Of a stretch of 13,510 nt of DNA, positions 1 to 7,150 are shown piece after piece. The stretch is from JANPPS01 sp964242575 (GTDB lineage Bacteria; Pseudomonadota; Alphaproteobacteria; Acetobacterales; Acetobacteraceae), in NCBI GenBank assembly GCA_964242575.1, contig CAXTCN010000116.1, forward strand, positions 1 through 13,510, written 5' to 3'. The stretch's first letter is position 1; each line of letters starts with the position of its first letter. The notes beneath the pieces were generated by a model. That model had not been told where the DNA came from. It did not search any database and saw only the letters and a list, made by a program, of their open reading frames with translations. Both the position numbers and the translations under genes were made by a program.

Positions 1-99
1 CAACTGACCAAGCCGTCGTCACAAATGGCATACTCCAAACCAAGTAACCCACTAGCATCCCCTGCACAGAGGTTTTGAAGGGTTGGAGATGGGCCACGC

Positions 100-347
100 C
101 TATTGTGCACCAGTCGCCTTGTATCCGGCGGTGTCGGGGTAAGCGCGAGCCAGCTTGGTTCGAGCCTTTTGGGTGGTGAACCTCCACTTGATCCGGGCGC
201 CGGGCGCATTGCGCTGGTGCTGCCACGCTGCGATCTCGGCAAGGAGGACCTCACGCTCGCCGCTCCTGCGATCCAGGCCTTGACCGCGCAGCGCGCCGAT
301 GTTGATTTCCACCCTGTTGAGCCAGCTGGCGTGCTTGGGTGTGTAAT
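100..347 (-). pseudogene. IS630-family transposase, C-terminal remnant
   Basis: The minus-strand frame reads YTPKHASWLNRVEINIGALR, then a QGLDRR segment and an RIKWRFTTQKAR segment, ending at a TAG at 102-100. The TPKHASWLN...E block is the hallmark of the last catalytic region of IS630/Tc1-mariner-type DDE transposases, with Glu of the VE pair as the probable third acidic residue. Only about 80 C-terminal residues are present. The catalytic Asp residues and the N-terminal helix-turn-helix are missing. The frame is cut exactly where the ISAs1 left inverted repeat begins (348), so everything upstream of Tyr-Thr-Pro was lost or displaced at that junction. The ATG-less open frame beginning with GTG at 312 is only an internal part of this remnant. 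No IS630 terminal repeat could be identified in bases 1-99. Family call is firm; the exact element is unknown. Confidence 0.85.
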
Positions 348-368
348 CAGGGGCTACGCATAAGATTT
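348..368. repeat. ISAs1 left terminal inverted repeat
   Basis: The 21-bp end begins CAGGGGCTACGCAT. It matches the reverse complement of 1574-1594 except at two positions (T/A at the eighth base and A/G at the fifteenth). Confidence 0.92.
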
Positions 369-411
369 CTCTCGCCTACCGGGGCCCGACGTATGATGAC
401 GCGCCCTTGCG

Positions 412-1545
412 ATGGCGGGGAAGTGGAGCATGTCGATCGAGAGCCTGGGACAGTACTTTGGTGCGATCGATGACCCGCGCTGCTCCGGCAAGGTCGAGCA
501 CCGCCTGGTTGATGTCCTGGTCATCGCGGTGGTCGCCTGCGCCGAGAGCTGGGACGACATCGCGCTGCATGGCCGCAGCAAGCTCGTGTGGCTCAGGACC
601 TTTCTGGAGCTGCCGAACGGCATTCCCTCGCACGACGCATTCCGGCGCGTGTTCATGTTGATCGCCCCTGAAGCTTTTGAGGTCGGGTTCGCGACGTGGG
701 TCGGCGCGCTCACAACGGGGTTTGAACGCGAGGTGGTCGCGATCGACGGCAAGACGATCCGGCGCTCGTTCGACCATGGGCGCGAGCAGTCGGCCCTGCA
801 CGTGGTAAGCGCTTGGGTGAGTGAGCAGGGTCCCGTGCTGGGCCAGCGCTGCGTGGACGGCAAGTCGAACGAGATCACCGCCGTGCCCGAGTTACTGGAC
901 CAGCTCACGCTTGAGAACAGCATCGTGACGCTGGACGCCATGGGATGCCAGACCGCGGTTGCCGAGAAGATCCTGGCGCGCGGCGGCGACTACCTGCTGA
1001 CGCTCAAGGGCAATCATCCGCTGGTCCACAAGGCAGTCATCGAGCACTTCGACCAGCATTGCTTTCGCCGGAGCGCACCCCATCGTGCCGACTGCGACGC
1101 GTTCGACGACACGCATGGCCGTCTTGTACGGCGCCGTGTGTTCGTCAGCACCGATGCGGCGGCCCTGGATGCTTTGAGCGGCTGGCCGGGCCTGCGCAGC
1201 GTATTGGCAATCGAGAGCATCGGCCGCGTCAACAGCGCGCCTACCAAGGTCGAAAGCGAGATCCGCTACCTGCTGACGAGCTGCCCCGACGATCCGGCCG
1301 TCCTGGGCCAGGCGATCCGCTCGCACTGGGCCGTGGAGAATGCGCTGCATTGGGTGCTGGACGTCACGTTTCGCGAACACGACAGCCGCGTGCGCGACCG
1401 CGCGGCCGCACGCAACCTGGCGCTGCTGTGCAAAATCGCGCTCAACATCGTCGGCCGCGACCGGACATCGAAGGCCAGCGTTCGCGCTCGGCGGAAAAAG
1501 GCCGCCTGGAACGATGCCTACATGCTTAAGCTCCTGGCTGGATAG
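412..1545 (+). CDS. ISAs1-family DDE transposase
   Basis: This 377-residue protein catalyses transposition of the surrounding element. It has the family layout: an N-terminal region with EDPR-like 'IDDPRCSGKVEH' and 'LPNGIPSHDAFRRVF', then the catalytic core with Asp112 in VAIDGKTIRRS, Asp175 in VTLDAMGCQ, the DYLLTLKGNH block, and Glu309 in HWAVENALHWVLDVTFREHD. All three acidic residues are present and the frame is unbroken, so the enzyme may be active. Length is normal for ISAs1 transposases (roughly 350-390). Two in-frame starts are possible: ATG 412, and ATG 430 giving MSIESLGQYFG, which resembles many family N-termini. Neither has a good ribosome binding site. The hydrophobic stretch LVIAVVACAESW seems about three residues shorter than I remember for relatives, but this is uncertain. 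Confidence 0.95.
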   Translation: MAGKWSMSIESLGQYFGAIDDPRCSGKVEHRLVDVLVIAVVACAESWDDIALHGRSKLVWLRTFLELPNGIPSHDAFRRVFMLIAPEAFEVGFATWVGALTTGFEREVVAIDGKTIRRSFDHGREQSALHVVSAWVSEQGPVLGQRCVDGKSNEITAVPELLDQLTLENSIVTLDAMGCQTAVAEKILARGGDYLLTLKGNHPLVHKAVIEHFDQHCFRRSAPHRADCDAFDDTHGRLVRRRVFVSTDAAALDALSGWPGLRSVLAIESIGRVNSAPTKVESEIRYLLTSCPDDPAVLGQAIRSHWAVENALHWVLDVTFREHDSRVRDRAAARNLALLCKIALNIVGRDRTSKASVRARRKKAAWNDAYMLKLLAG

Positions 1546-1573
1546 TCGGCGAGTTCTGTGTGACACCGACACG

Positions 1574-1594
1574 AAATCTCATGCGTTGCCCCTG
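1574..1594. repeat. ISAs1 right terminal inverted repeat
   Basis: Reverse complement starts CAGGGGCAACGCATGAG and pairs with 348-368 at 19 of 21 positions. It lies 28 bp after the transposase stop. HxlR coding sequence starts immediately outside it. Confidence 0.92.
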
Positions 1595-1865
1595 CTGGAC
1601 GCTCCCAGCGGCGTGATCGTGTATTCAACCCAATCGGCTGCGTAGGCAGCACCTTGCGACTGATGAGGCCGTTGCGTTCGAGCCGCTTGAGGGCATCAGA
1701 CAGCGCCTTATGAGTGATGCCGTCGAGCCGGCGCTCGATCCCGTTAAAGCGCGACGGTTGCTCGCACAGGACGACGAGGATCAGCAAGGTCCATTTGTTG
1801 GTTATCTGTTCCAAAATGGGCCGCGTGGCACCTAAGTCGAGCGGCAGGTCGATGTGTCCCGACAC
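1595..1865 (-). pseudogene. HxlR-family regulator, frameshifted and cut by ISAs1
   Basis: The minus frame from GTG 1865 gives a winged-helix domain of the HxlR type: NKWTLLILVVLCEQPSRFNG, then IERRLDGITHKALSDALKRL and ERNGLISRKVLPTQPIG. The start is set by a GGAGG at 1879-1875, nine bases upstream, with an in-frame stop just beyond. After Gly79 the frame goes wrong. A one-base shift at the CCC of 1629-1631 (minus GGG, expected GGGG) restores the family sequence VEYTITPLG, which then runs straight into the IS end at 1594. Unrepaired, the frame reads 36 foreign residues into the IS to a stop at 1518. The missing C-terminal helix normally forms the HxlR dimer, so function is doubtful although the DNA-binding part is whole. 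It diverges from the SDR at 1960, the usual arrangement for an HxlR regulator and its target. Confidence 0.85.
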
Positions 1866-1879
1866 GGGTATACGCCTCC

Positions 1880-1919
1880 ATATCTAGGCACCACTAGGTG
1901 CGTTCTTGATCCTAGATAT
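1880..1919. promoter_or_regulatory. Divergent hxlR/SDR operator candidate (9-bp dyad)
   Basis: ATATCTAGG at 1880-1888 and CCTAGATAT at 1911-1919 are perfect inverted repeats. Between them lies a second small dyad, GCACC (1888-1892) and GGTGC (1897-1901), so CTAGG occurs twice in one direction and CCTAG once in the other. The AT-rich stretch just downstream (tataaaaa, 1917-1924) may hold the SDR -10 region. Position between two divergent genes and the dyad structure suggest the HxlR binding site. No binding site consensus is known to me for this regulator. Confidence 0.5.
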
Positions 1920-1959
1920 AAAAAGGTTACCTGCTCTGCGTCACTCTCGTGAGGATCAT

Positions 1960-2685
1960 ATGAGCAGGCTTTCAGGAAAGATCGCAGCTATCGTCGGCGG
2001 CTATGACGGCATTGGCGGCGCCATCGCCGAGCGGTTCGCGGTGGAAGGCGCCACGGTCTATGCAACCAGCCGACGCGCCGAAGGGAGCGAGGCGGCCCAC
2101 GGCAAGGGCGTGCTGCGCACCCGCCGTGTCGATGCGTCGGACGTGGCTGCGCTGCAAGCGTTTTTCGAGGCGATCCGGAGCGAGGAAGGCCGGGTCGATA
2201 TCTTGGCTTTCAGCGCAGGCCTGTCCGACTACGCCAGCCTGGATGAGGTCAGTGAGGATCATTTCGACCGTAGCTTCGGCCTGAACGTCCGCGCCCTGCT
2301 GTTCGCGACCAAGGCCGCCACCGCCGTGATGCCGGAGGGCGGCTCGGTCGTGCTGGTGGGATCAATCGCTGACGTGATCGGCACCAAGGGCTATGGCGTC
2401 TACGGCGCCACCAAGGCGGCAGTCCGCTCCTTTGCACGCACCTGGGCCAACGAACTCGCTCCACGCGGCATCCGCGTGAACGTCGTGGCGCCGGGGCCGA
2501 CCGACACCGCCATGTTCGCGGCAGCTTCCGACGAGGTTCGCACGACCCTGACCGCGCTGATCCCGCTCGGCCGGATGGGCCGCGCCGACGAGGTGGCGTC
2601 GGCCGCGCTGTTCCTCGCCAGCGACGAGAGCAGCTTCATCACCGGCGCTTCGCTCCCGGTCGATGGCGGCATGGCACAGATTTGA
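1960..2685 (+). CDS. SDR-family NAD(P)-dependent oxidoreductase
   Basis: The 241-residue protein is a classical short-chain dehydrogenase/reductase, expected to interconvert an alcohol and a carbonyl in the cytoplasm. Visible motifs: the nucleotide-binding glycines G13-G14-Y-D-G17-I-G19, Asn109 in GLNVRA, Ser135 in VLVGSIAD, and Tyr148-x3-Lys152 in YGATK, followed by ELAPRGIRVNVVAPGPTDT and the C-terminal SFITGASLPVDGG. The residue usually Thr before the glycines is Val12, and NNAG is replaced by FSAG, as in several divergent SDRs. The start is ATG 1960 because SGK follows at once and GTGAGGA sits 5-11 bases upstream; an upstream GTG/ATA extension has no support. It heads a plus-strand series with the hydrolase 25 bp downstream. 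The substrate cannot be told. Its divergent HxlR regulator is broken. Confidence 0.93.
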   Translation: MSRLSGKIAAIVGGYDGIGGAIAERFAVEGATVYATSRRAEGSEAAHGKGVLRTRRVDASDVAALQAFFEAIRSEEGRVDILAFSAGLSDYASLDEVSEDHFDRSFGLNVRALLFATKAATAVMPEGGSVVLVGSIADVIGTKGYGVYGATKAAVRSFARTWANELAPRGIRVNVVAPGPTDTAMFAAASDEVRTTLTALIPLGRMGRADEVASAALFLASDESSFITGASLPVDGGMAQI

Positions 2686-2710
2686 CCCGATCCAACCGGA
2701 GCATCTTTCC

Positions 2711-3937
2711 ATGAGACGCTTATCTTTGAGGCGGCACGGCCATGCCGTCGTTGCATCCGTGCTTGCCGCCTCGCTCGCGCTCGCGAGCGCCGCACTTGCA
2801 CAGGTCGCTGACCGCGATATCGCGTCGGCCACGTTGCGCGCGGCGACGGCCAGCCCTGCCATACCGGAGATCAACGCCGGCGTGCGCCTGCTCCACCACA
2901 CCATGCGCGGCGTCGCTGGCAAGCCGGTGCCGGCAACGACGCTGCTGCTGGTGCCGAAGGGCACGCCTCCGGCCGGCGGATGGCCGATCGTCGCCTGGGA
3001 GCATGGCACGACCACACCAGGGTGGAAGAGCTGCGCCCCGAGCCAGACGCTCGAGCTTGACGGCGGCCTGACGCGCGACGGCTTCAAAAGCGATTATGCC
3101 TGGCAGGTCGGCCAGTTCATCGACGCGGGTTACGCCGTGGTCGCGCCCGACCTCGAAGGGCTCGGTCCCGATGCGACGACCCCGTACCCCTATTACAGCC
3201 TGTCCAGTCTCGCCCGGTCGCTGGTGGCGGGTGTCGTCGCGGCGCGCGAGGCGGAACCGCGCCTGGCCGATCGCTGGGTGGCGGTCGGCCACTCGGACGG
3301 TGGGCACGGCGTCCTGGGGGTCGAGGCGGTTGCCGGCGAGGCGAGGGGGCTGACCTTCGTCGGCACCGTTGCCATAGCGCCCTATGTCGCGATTGAGGCG
3401 CACGCCGCCCGCTTCGGTGCCGAGGGCAAGGCGGCCACCACCCAGGAAGCCGCGCTGCAAGCGCAGATGATGCAGCAGTTCCAGGGCGCGTTGATGGCGA
3501 CCGGGCTCAAGGTCACGCAGCCGTCGTTCAAGGAAGCTTCGGTGATGGGACAGGACCTGGCCACGATCCTGCCGCGCTTCCGCTCGCTCTGCTCGGTCAA
3601 GGCGATCGGCACGGTCGATGCGGCGGTCAAAGCCAAGGGCGCTGCCTTCCGGGGGCTTACGACCGGTTGGGCACAGCAGCCGCAAATGCGCGCTTTCCTC
3701 ACCGCCAACGACCCGGCCGTGACGCCGGGCTTCACGCTGCGCAAGCCGGTGCTGATCGTCCAGGGGACGGCCGATCCGTTCGTCCTCGAACCGCTCCAGA
3801 CGCCGTTCGCAGACCAACTGAAGCGTTCCGGCGCTCCCGTCACTTACAAGCGCTATGACGGCGCGGACCACTTCACCATCATCCGTCAGGCTGATGCAGA
3901 CGTGCTGGCTTTCCTGCGCGAGCGTTTCGCCAACTGA
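2711..3937 (+). CDS. Exported secretory-lipase-type alpha/beta hydrolase
   Basis: The 408-residue protein starts at ATG 2711 with a typical Sec signal peptide: RRLSLRRHG, a hydrophobic run, and cleavage after Ala30 (ALA-Q). The mature part is an alpha/beta hydrolase resembling the secretory lipase (LIP) family. It has an oxyanion-loop region WEHGTTTPGWKSCAPS, then VVAPDLEGLGPDATTPYPY, the nucleophile elbow GHSDGG with Ser195, Asp355 in QGTADPFV and His387 in GADHFTII. The complete triad argues for an active esterase or lipase acting in the periplasm or outside the cell. It lies 25 bp after the SDR and 53 bp before the broken CurA-like reductase, so the three were probably one transcript. The natural ester is unknown. 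An earlier in-frame start at 2663 would overlap the SDR and precede the signal peptide, so it is rejected. Confidence 0.92.
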   Translation: MRRLSLRRHGHAVVASVLAASLALASAALAQVADRDIASATLRAATASPAIPEINAGVRLLHHTMRGVAGKPVPATTLLLVPKGTPPAGGWPIVAWEHGTTTPGWKSCAPSQTLELDGGLTRDGFKSDYAWQVGQFIDAGYAVVAPDLEGLGPDATTPYPYYSLSSLARSLVAGVVAAREAEPRLADRWVAVGHSDGGHGVLGVEAVAGEARGLTFVGTVAIAPYVAIEAHAARFGAEGKAATTQEAALQAQMMQQFQGALMATGLKVTQPSFKEASVMGQDLATILPRFRSLCSVKAIGTVDAAVKAKGAAFRGLTTGWAQQPQMRAFLTANDPAVTPGFTLRKPVLIVQGTADPFVLEPLQTPFADQLKRSGAPVTYKRYDGADHFTIIRQADADVLAFLRERFAN

Positions 3938-3990
3938 CGGTGCCTATGCCGGCGCACGCCGGTATGGCCGCCCATGACACGAGGACTGCC

Positions 3991-4973
3991 ATGACCCAAA
4001 CCATCAACCGGCAAGTGCTGCTCGCCAAACGTCCGGAGGGCGCGCCCAAGCACAGCGACTTCCGCATAGTCGACGGCTCGATGGCTGCCGCCGGGGCGGG
4101 TGAGCTGTTGCTGCGCAACCTTTATCTGTCGCTCGACCCGTACATGCGCGGGCGGATGAACGACAGCGTGGGTTCCTACGCCCCTCCTTATGCCCTCCAT
4201 GCGCCACCGGGCGGCGGCACCGTCGCGCGGGTCGTGGCCTCGCACCGTGGCGACTTCACGGAAGGCGACCTGGTGGTGGTGCCCGACGGCGGCTGGCAGA
4301 GCTTCGTCGTCTCGGACGGGACCGGCCTGCGCCGCTTGCCGAAAAACATGGCGCAGCCCTCGCAGGCGCTCGGCGTGCTCGGCATGACCGGCTTCACCGC
4401 CTGGTGGTGTCGGCCGCTGCCGGGGCGGTCGGGTCCGTGGTCGGCCAGGTCGGACGCCTGCTCGGGTGCCGCGTCGTGGGGATCGCGGGCGGCGCCGACA
4501 AATGCCGTCACGTCGTGGAGGAACTCGGGTTCGACGCCTGCCTTGACTATCGCGCGCCGGATTTTGCTGGCAGGCTGAGGCACGCCCTGCCAAACGGCAT
4601 CGACATCTATTTCGAGAACGTCGGCGGCCCTATTCGCGAGGCTGTATGGCCGCACCTCAACAACGACGCGCGCGTGCCCGTCTGCGGGCTGGTGTCGGGA
4701 TACAACGGGGCATCAGGCGCACCGGAGCATGGCGTGCACGCGCTTCTCATGTCGCTGATTGTAAAGCGTGTCCGCCTGCAAGGCTTCCTCAACGCCGATC
4801 ATGTGGACACTGCCTTCGCCACGTTCGAGGCGCAGGTGCGGGAATGGCTGGACAGCGGCCGACTCCATGCACCGGAGACGGTGGTGGAAGGCTTGGACCA
4901 GGCGCCAGAAGCCTTTGCCGGCCTGTTCAAGGGGCACAACATCGGCAAGCTGTTGGTGAAGCTGGAGGCGTGA
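3991..4973 (+). pseudogene. CurA/LTB4DH-like medium-chain reductase, internally deleted
   Basis: Two frames together spell an NADP-dependent medium-chain reductase of the CurA / leukotriene B4 dehydrogenase type, which reduces C=C bonds of enones. Frame one (ATG 3991, GAGG at 3981-3984) gives INRQVLLAKRPEGAP, NLYLSLDPYMRGRM and LGVLGMTGFTA. Frame two resumes with LVVSAAAGAVGSVVGQVGRL, IYFENVGGPIREAV and the C-terminal HNIGKLLVKLEA. The join at 4399-4401 lacks the YxGLLxxGxPKxGE segment that relatives carry between FTA and the Rossmann AAAGAVG motif, and it changes frame. A deletion of about 43 bases would explain both, and restoring it gives about 341 residues, the usual family length. A segment-sized loss is hard to blame on sequencing error, so the gene is probably dead. 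It follows the lipase by 53 bp. Confidence 0.88.
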
Positions 4974-4994
4974 CGATTACGCGATGACCACCGG

Positions 4995-5315
4995 TCACGG
5001 CCACGCCTGTGTGGACGCGCAGACCGAGTCCTTGCCATAGTCCAGGTACGCGCAGATGGCCGCGCTCTCCGTTACGACGTGGCCGTCATGCACGATCGCC
5101 GGCACCTTGCCGATCGGGTTCACCTCCGCAACAAAGCGGCTGCGCTCGTCGGAAGAGGCGTCCGGCCGGGCGAGCGCCGCACCGCCCCACTTGTCTGCTT
5201 CGCTGGATCGCTCGTAGTCGAGCACCACGGTGTCATAGTCGCAGCCGAGCTCCTTCAGCATCCAGCGCACGATCCGGCCGCAGGAATTCGGATTGGCCTA
5301 GAACGTCAGGGTCAC
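4995..5315 (-). pseudogene. Glutathione S-transferase N-terminal remnant with amber codon
   Basis: The minus frame reads VTLTF, a TAG (5300-5298), then ANPNSCGRIVRWMLKELG, NPIGKVPAIVHDGHVVTESA and AICAYLD. This is the thioredoxin-fold domain of a GST, with the Pro and the Glu-Ser pair that bind glutathione. The TAG sits where relatives have Tyr (TFYANPNS), a single-base nonsense change before the catalytic Ser/Cys region. After AYLD the sequence departs from the family and stops at 4997-4995, so the helical C-terminal domain is absent. The first codons are unclear: GTG 5315, or ATG 5323 with one lost base (atgcaacg for atgcaaacg). The open frame that starts at GTG 5270 lacks the catalytic N-terminus. 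It lies 120 bp downstream of the monooxygenase on the same strand and probably once belonged to that operon. Confidence 0.83.
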
Positions 5316-5435
5316 CGTTGCATTCTTATGAGTTCGGGGCCTGGGATGGCCTGCTTTCGGTCGAGAAGCCGGCAAAGCGGGCGCCAGCCTCGTGACGCCC
5401 TCCAAACCGCTGGCAGGGAAGGCGATCCAGCACGC

Positions 5436-7148
5436 TCACGACACGGTCTCCGGTTGATTGGCGTCAGTCGCCGACACGATGTTCCCGCCCTTGGCGCCGA
5501 ACACTTTCGCGCAATACGCCGCTAAACGGTCAGGCCGGTCGGCCGCCCCGCGGAAAGCGATGTGCCCATCGGGTCGAACCAGCACGAGGGCCGTTTCTCC
5601 CTCCAGCCCGTAGGCCCCGTGCGCCTTGCCATCGAGATCGGACAGGACAGGAACGTCCCCACAGACGAATAGGGGGCCGGCGAGCACCAAGCGCGGCCGC
5701 ACGCACGTCCAGGAGGCGACGCACTGGATCGCGTCGAGCAGCGCTGTTTGCGCTTCGGGCGAACGTCCGTCGAAGCAAAGCAGCGCCCAACCCGTCGTCT
5801 GCCCGTCCGGGTTATAAAGGAAAGGGAACAGCGTCGTTGTTTCTCCCCGGTGCGTGACCTCCGCCTCCGGGGCACGCTCGCCCGCCCGCGCTTCATGCCT
5901 CTGCAACAGATGGGTCAGCCCGGACAAGTGATCCTCGTTGAGCAAGCTCTTGGGGTAGCTGACCGACACCTGCTGAAGGTCGTCGGTGCCTTGGATCAGC
6001 GAGCCGATGTTGGGCAGCACCTTGGCAGCCAATCCCAGCGCCATATCGATGATCGCGCCGCGGTAGACCACCTGCCGAAACCCCTTCGCCTGTTGGGCGC
6101 TGAGGCGGGCGTGCTCTCCCCCGCGCTCTCCGTCGTAGGAGTCGAGGACGACGGGCGCGGCCTCGCCCCGCAGCGTCATGGCCAATCGCCAAGCGATCTC
6201 GACCGCGTCGTGCAGGCCGGCGTTCATGCCTTGGCCGCCAATGGGCAGGGACAAGTGCCCGGCGTCGCCGGCGAGGAACACGCGGTCGTGGCCATAGCCT
6301 GGAGAAACCCCGTACTGGAAACGGCTGTGGCTGAACCAGACCGGGTCAGTGAGGGTCAGCGTTTCGTCACCTGTCACTGCGCGACCCAGGGCTTGGATCT
6401 CATCGAGTGTCGGGTCGCGGTCGGGCACGCCAGCGTCGTCTTGCAGGAAGAACAGCCGGTGGTAGCCGCCCCAGACCGGCAGCACGCCACAGAAGCCCTG
6501 CTCGTAGTAGAAGAACCAAAGCTGATCCGGCTCCAAGGATCGGCGCCACGATAGGCGCGCGTCCACCTGGCGGTTGATGCGGCCCTCGAACCGCTCTGGC
6601 ACGAAGTCCAAGCCGACGAGCGGCCGCACAGTGCTGTTGGCGCCATCCGCGGCCACGAGGTAGCGGCAACGCCGCTGCTCCTCCGGCGCGTCGTCCCGCT
6701 TGAACGTGACCGTCACGCCCGTTTCGTCGGCGGAGATGCCGATGACCTTGCATCCCCGGTCGAGCGTGCCGCCGCGCCCTTCGAACGTCTCGGTTAACGT
6801 CTTCTCGATGACGTCTTGCCCGCTGTAGAGGACCTGCGGGTAGGGACTAGCGACCTGGTCGATCTGTATTGGCGTGGTCGGCACGCCGTTCATCAGCGTG
6901 TTGACCGTCCGAATACTGTAGGACTGCTCAGCCAAGGCGGCACGGACGCCGATGCTGGCTAGGAGCTCCTGCGGTCGCGCCCAGAGATTGTTGGCGCGCG
7001 AGTACGCTTTGGTCTCAGTCCGCTCTTCAAGCAGCAGGCATGCGACACCATGATGGCGCAGGGCGCAGCCCGTTGTGAGGCCGACAGGCCCCGCGCCGAT
7101 GACGATCACGTCGGCATCGTAGGCAGGCGGGACATGTGTGATGAGCAT
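5436..7148 (-). CDS. FAD-dependent aromatic monooxygenase (MhpA/PheA/PcpB-like)
   Basis: The 570-residue class A flavoprotein monooxygenase hydroxylates an aromatic or polyketide substrate using NAD(P)H and O2. Motifs: FAD Rossmann loop G18-x-G20-x-x-G23 in VIVIGAGPVG, Arg51 in SRANNLWARP, the DG motif at Asp168-Gly169 (LVAADGANSTVR), and the GD motif at Gly294-Asp295 (FLAGDAGHLSLPIGGQGMN). A C-terminal thioredoxin-like domain runs from about residue 440 and ends with LVLVRPDGHIAFRG. Length and domain order match phenol/3-hydroxyphenylpropionate/pentachlorophenol hydroxylases; some relatives inactivate antibiotics such as rifampicin. No transmembrane segment or signal peptide is visible, so it is cytoplasmic. 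ATG 7148 lies two bases after the marR stop, so the two are co-transcribed and very likely co-regulated. The frame is fully intact. The substrate cannot be deduced. Confidence 0.94.
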   Translation of the reverse strand: MLITHVPPAYDADVIVIGAGPVGLTTGCALRHHGVACLLLEERTETKAYSRANNLWARPQELLASIGVRAALAEQSYSIRTVNTLMNGVPTTPIQIDQVASPYPQVLYSGQDVIEKTLTETFEGRGGTLDRGCKVIGISADETGVTVTFKRDDAPEEQRRCRYLVAADGANSTVRPLVGLDFVPERFEGRINRQVDARLSWRRSLEPDQLWFFYYEQGFCGVLPVWGGYHRLFFLQDDAGVPDRDPTLDEIQALGRAVTGDETLTLTDPVWFSHSRFQYGVSPGYGHDRVFLAGDAGHLSLPIGGQGMNAGLHDAVEIAWRLAMTLRGEAAPVVLDSYDGERGGEHARLSAQQAKGFRQVVYRGAIIDMALGLAAKVLPNIGSLIQGTDDLQQVSVSYPKSLLNEDHLSGLTHLLQRHEARAGERAPEAEVTHRGETTTLFPFLYNPDGQTTGWALLCFDGRSPEAQTALLDAIQCVASWTCVRPRLVLAGPLFVCGDVPVLSDLDGKAHGAYGLEGETALVLVRPDGHIAFRGAADRPDRLAAYCAKVFGAKGGNIVSATDANQPETVS

Positions 7149-7150
7149 GA

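Larger units (their letters stand above)
348..1594 (+). mobile_element. Complete ISAs1-family insertion sequence (1247 bp)
   Basis: The element is bounded by inverted ends that both start CAGGGGC: 348-368 on the left and 1574-1594 on the right, matching at 19 of 21 positions. One transposase gene fills most of it. Length and CAGGG-type ends fit the ISAs1 family, which usually makes 8-10 bp target duplications. The ten bases left of 348 (ggtgtgtaat) and right of 1594 (ctggacgctc) do not match, so the copy is not sitting in a simple insertion site. The left flank is an IS630 remnant and the right flank is an interrupted HxlR regulator gene. Adjacent deletion, or recombination between two copies, would explain this. 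Confidence 0.93.

Noticed and set aside
1..99. IS630 terminal repeat left of the transposase remnant
   Set aside because: No partner end is present in the window to compare with, and no convincing repeat is visible. These bases hold nothing I can name.
892..1572. 226-codon minus frame across the ISAs1 transposase
   Set aside because: Overlaps an intact DDE transposase and has no domain of its own.
2720..3871. 383-codon open frame antisense to the lipase
   Set aside because: Arg-, Gly- and Asp-rich product with no domain; it mirrors a high-GC gene whose plus frame has a signal peptide and full catalytic triad.
4985..4997. TGACC-acc-GGTCA hairpin as a shared terminator between the convergent reductase and GST genes
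   Set aside because: Stem is only five base pairs and no T run lies on either side.
5748..6554. 268-codon plus-strand frame opposite the monooxygenase
   Set aside because: Shadow of the FAD monooxygenase; no recognisable motif, while the minus frame has all three flavin motifs.
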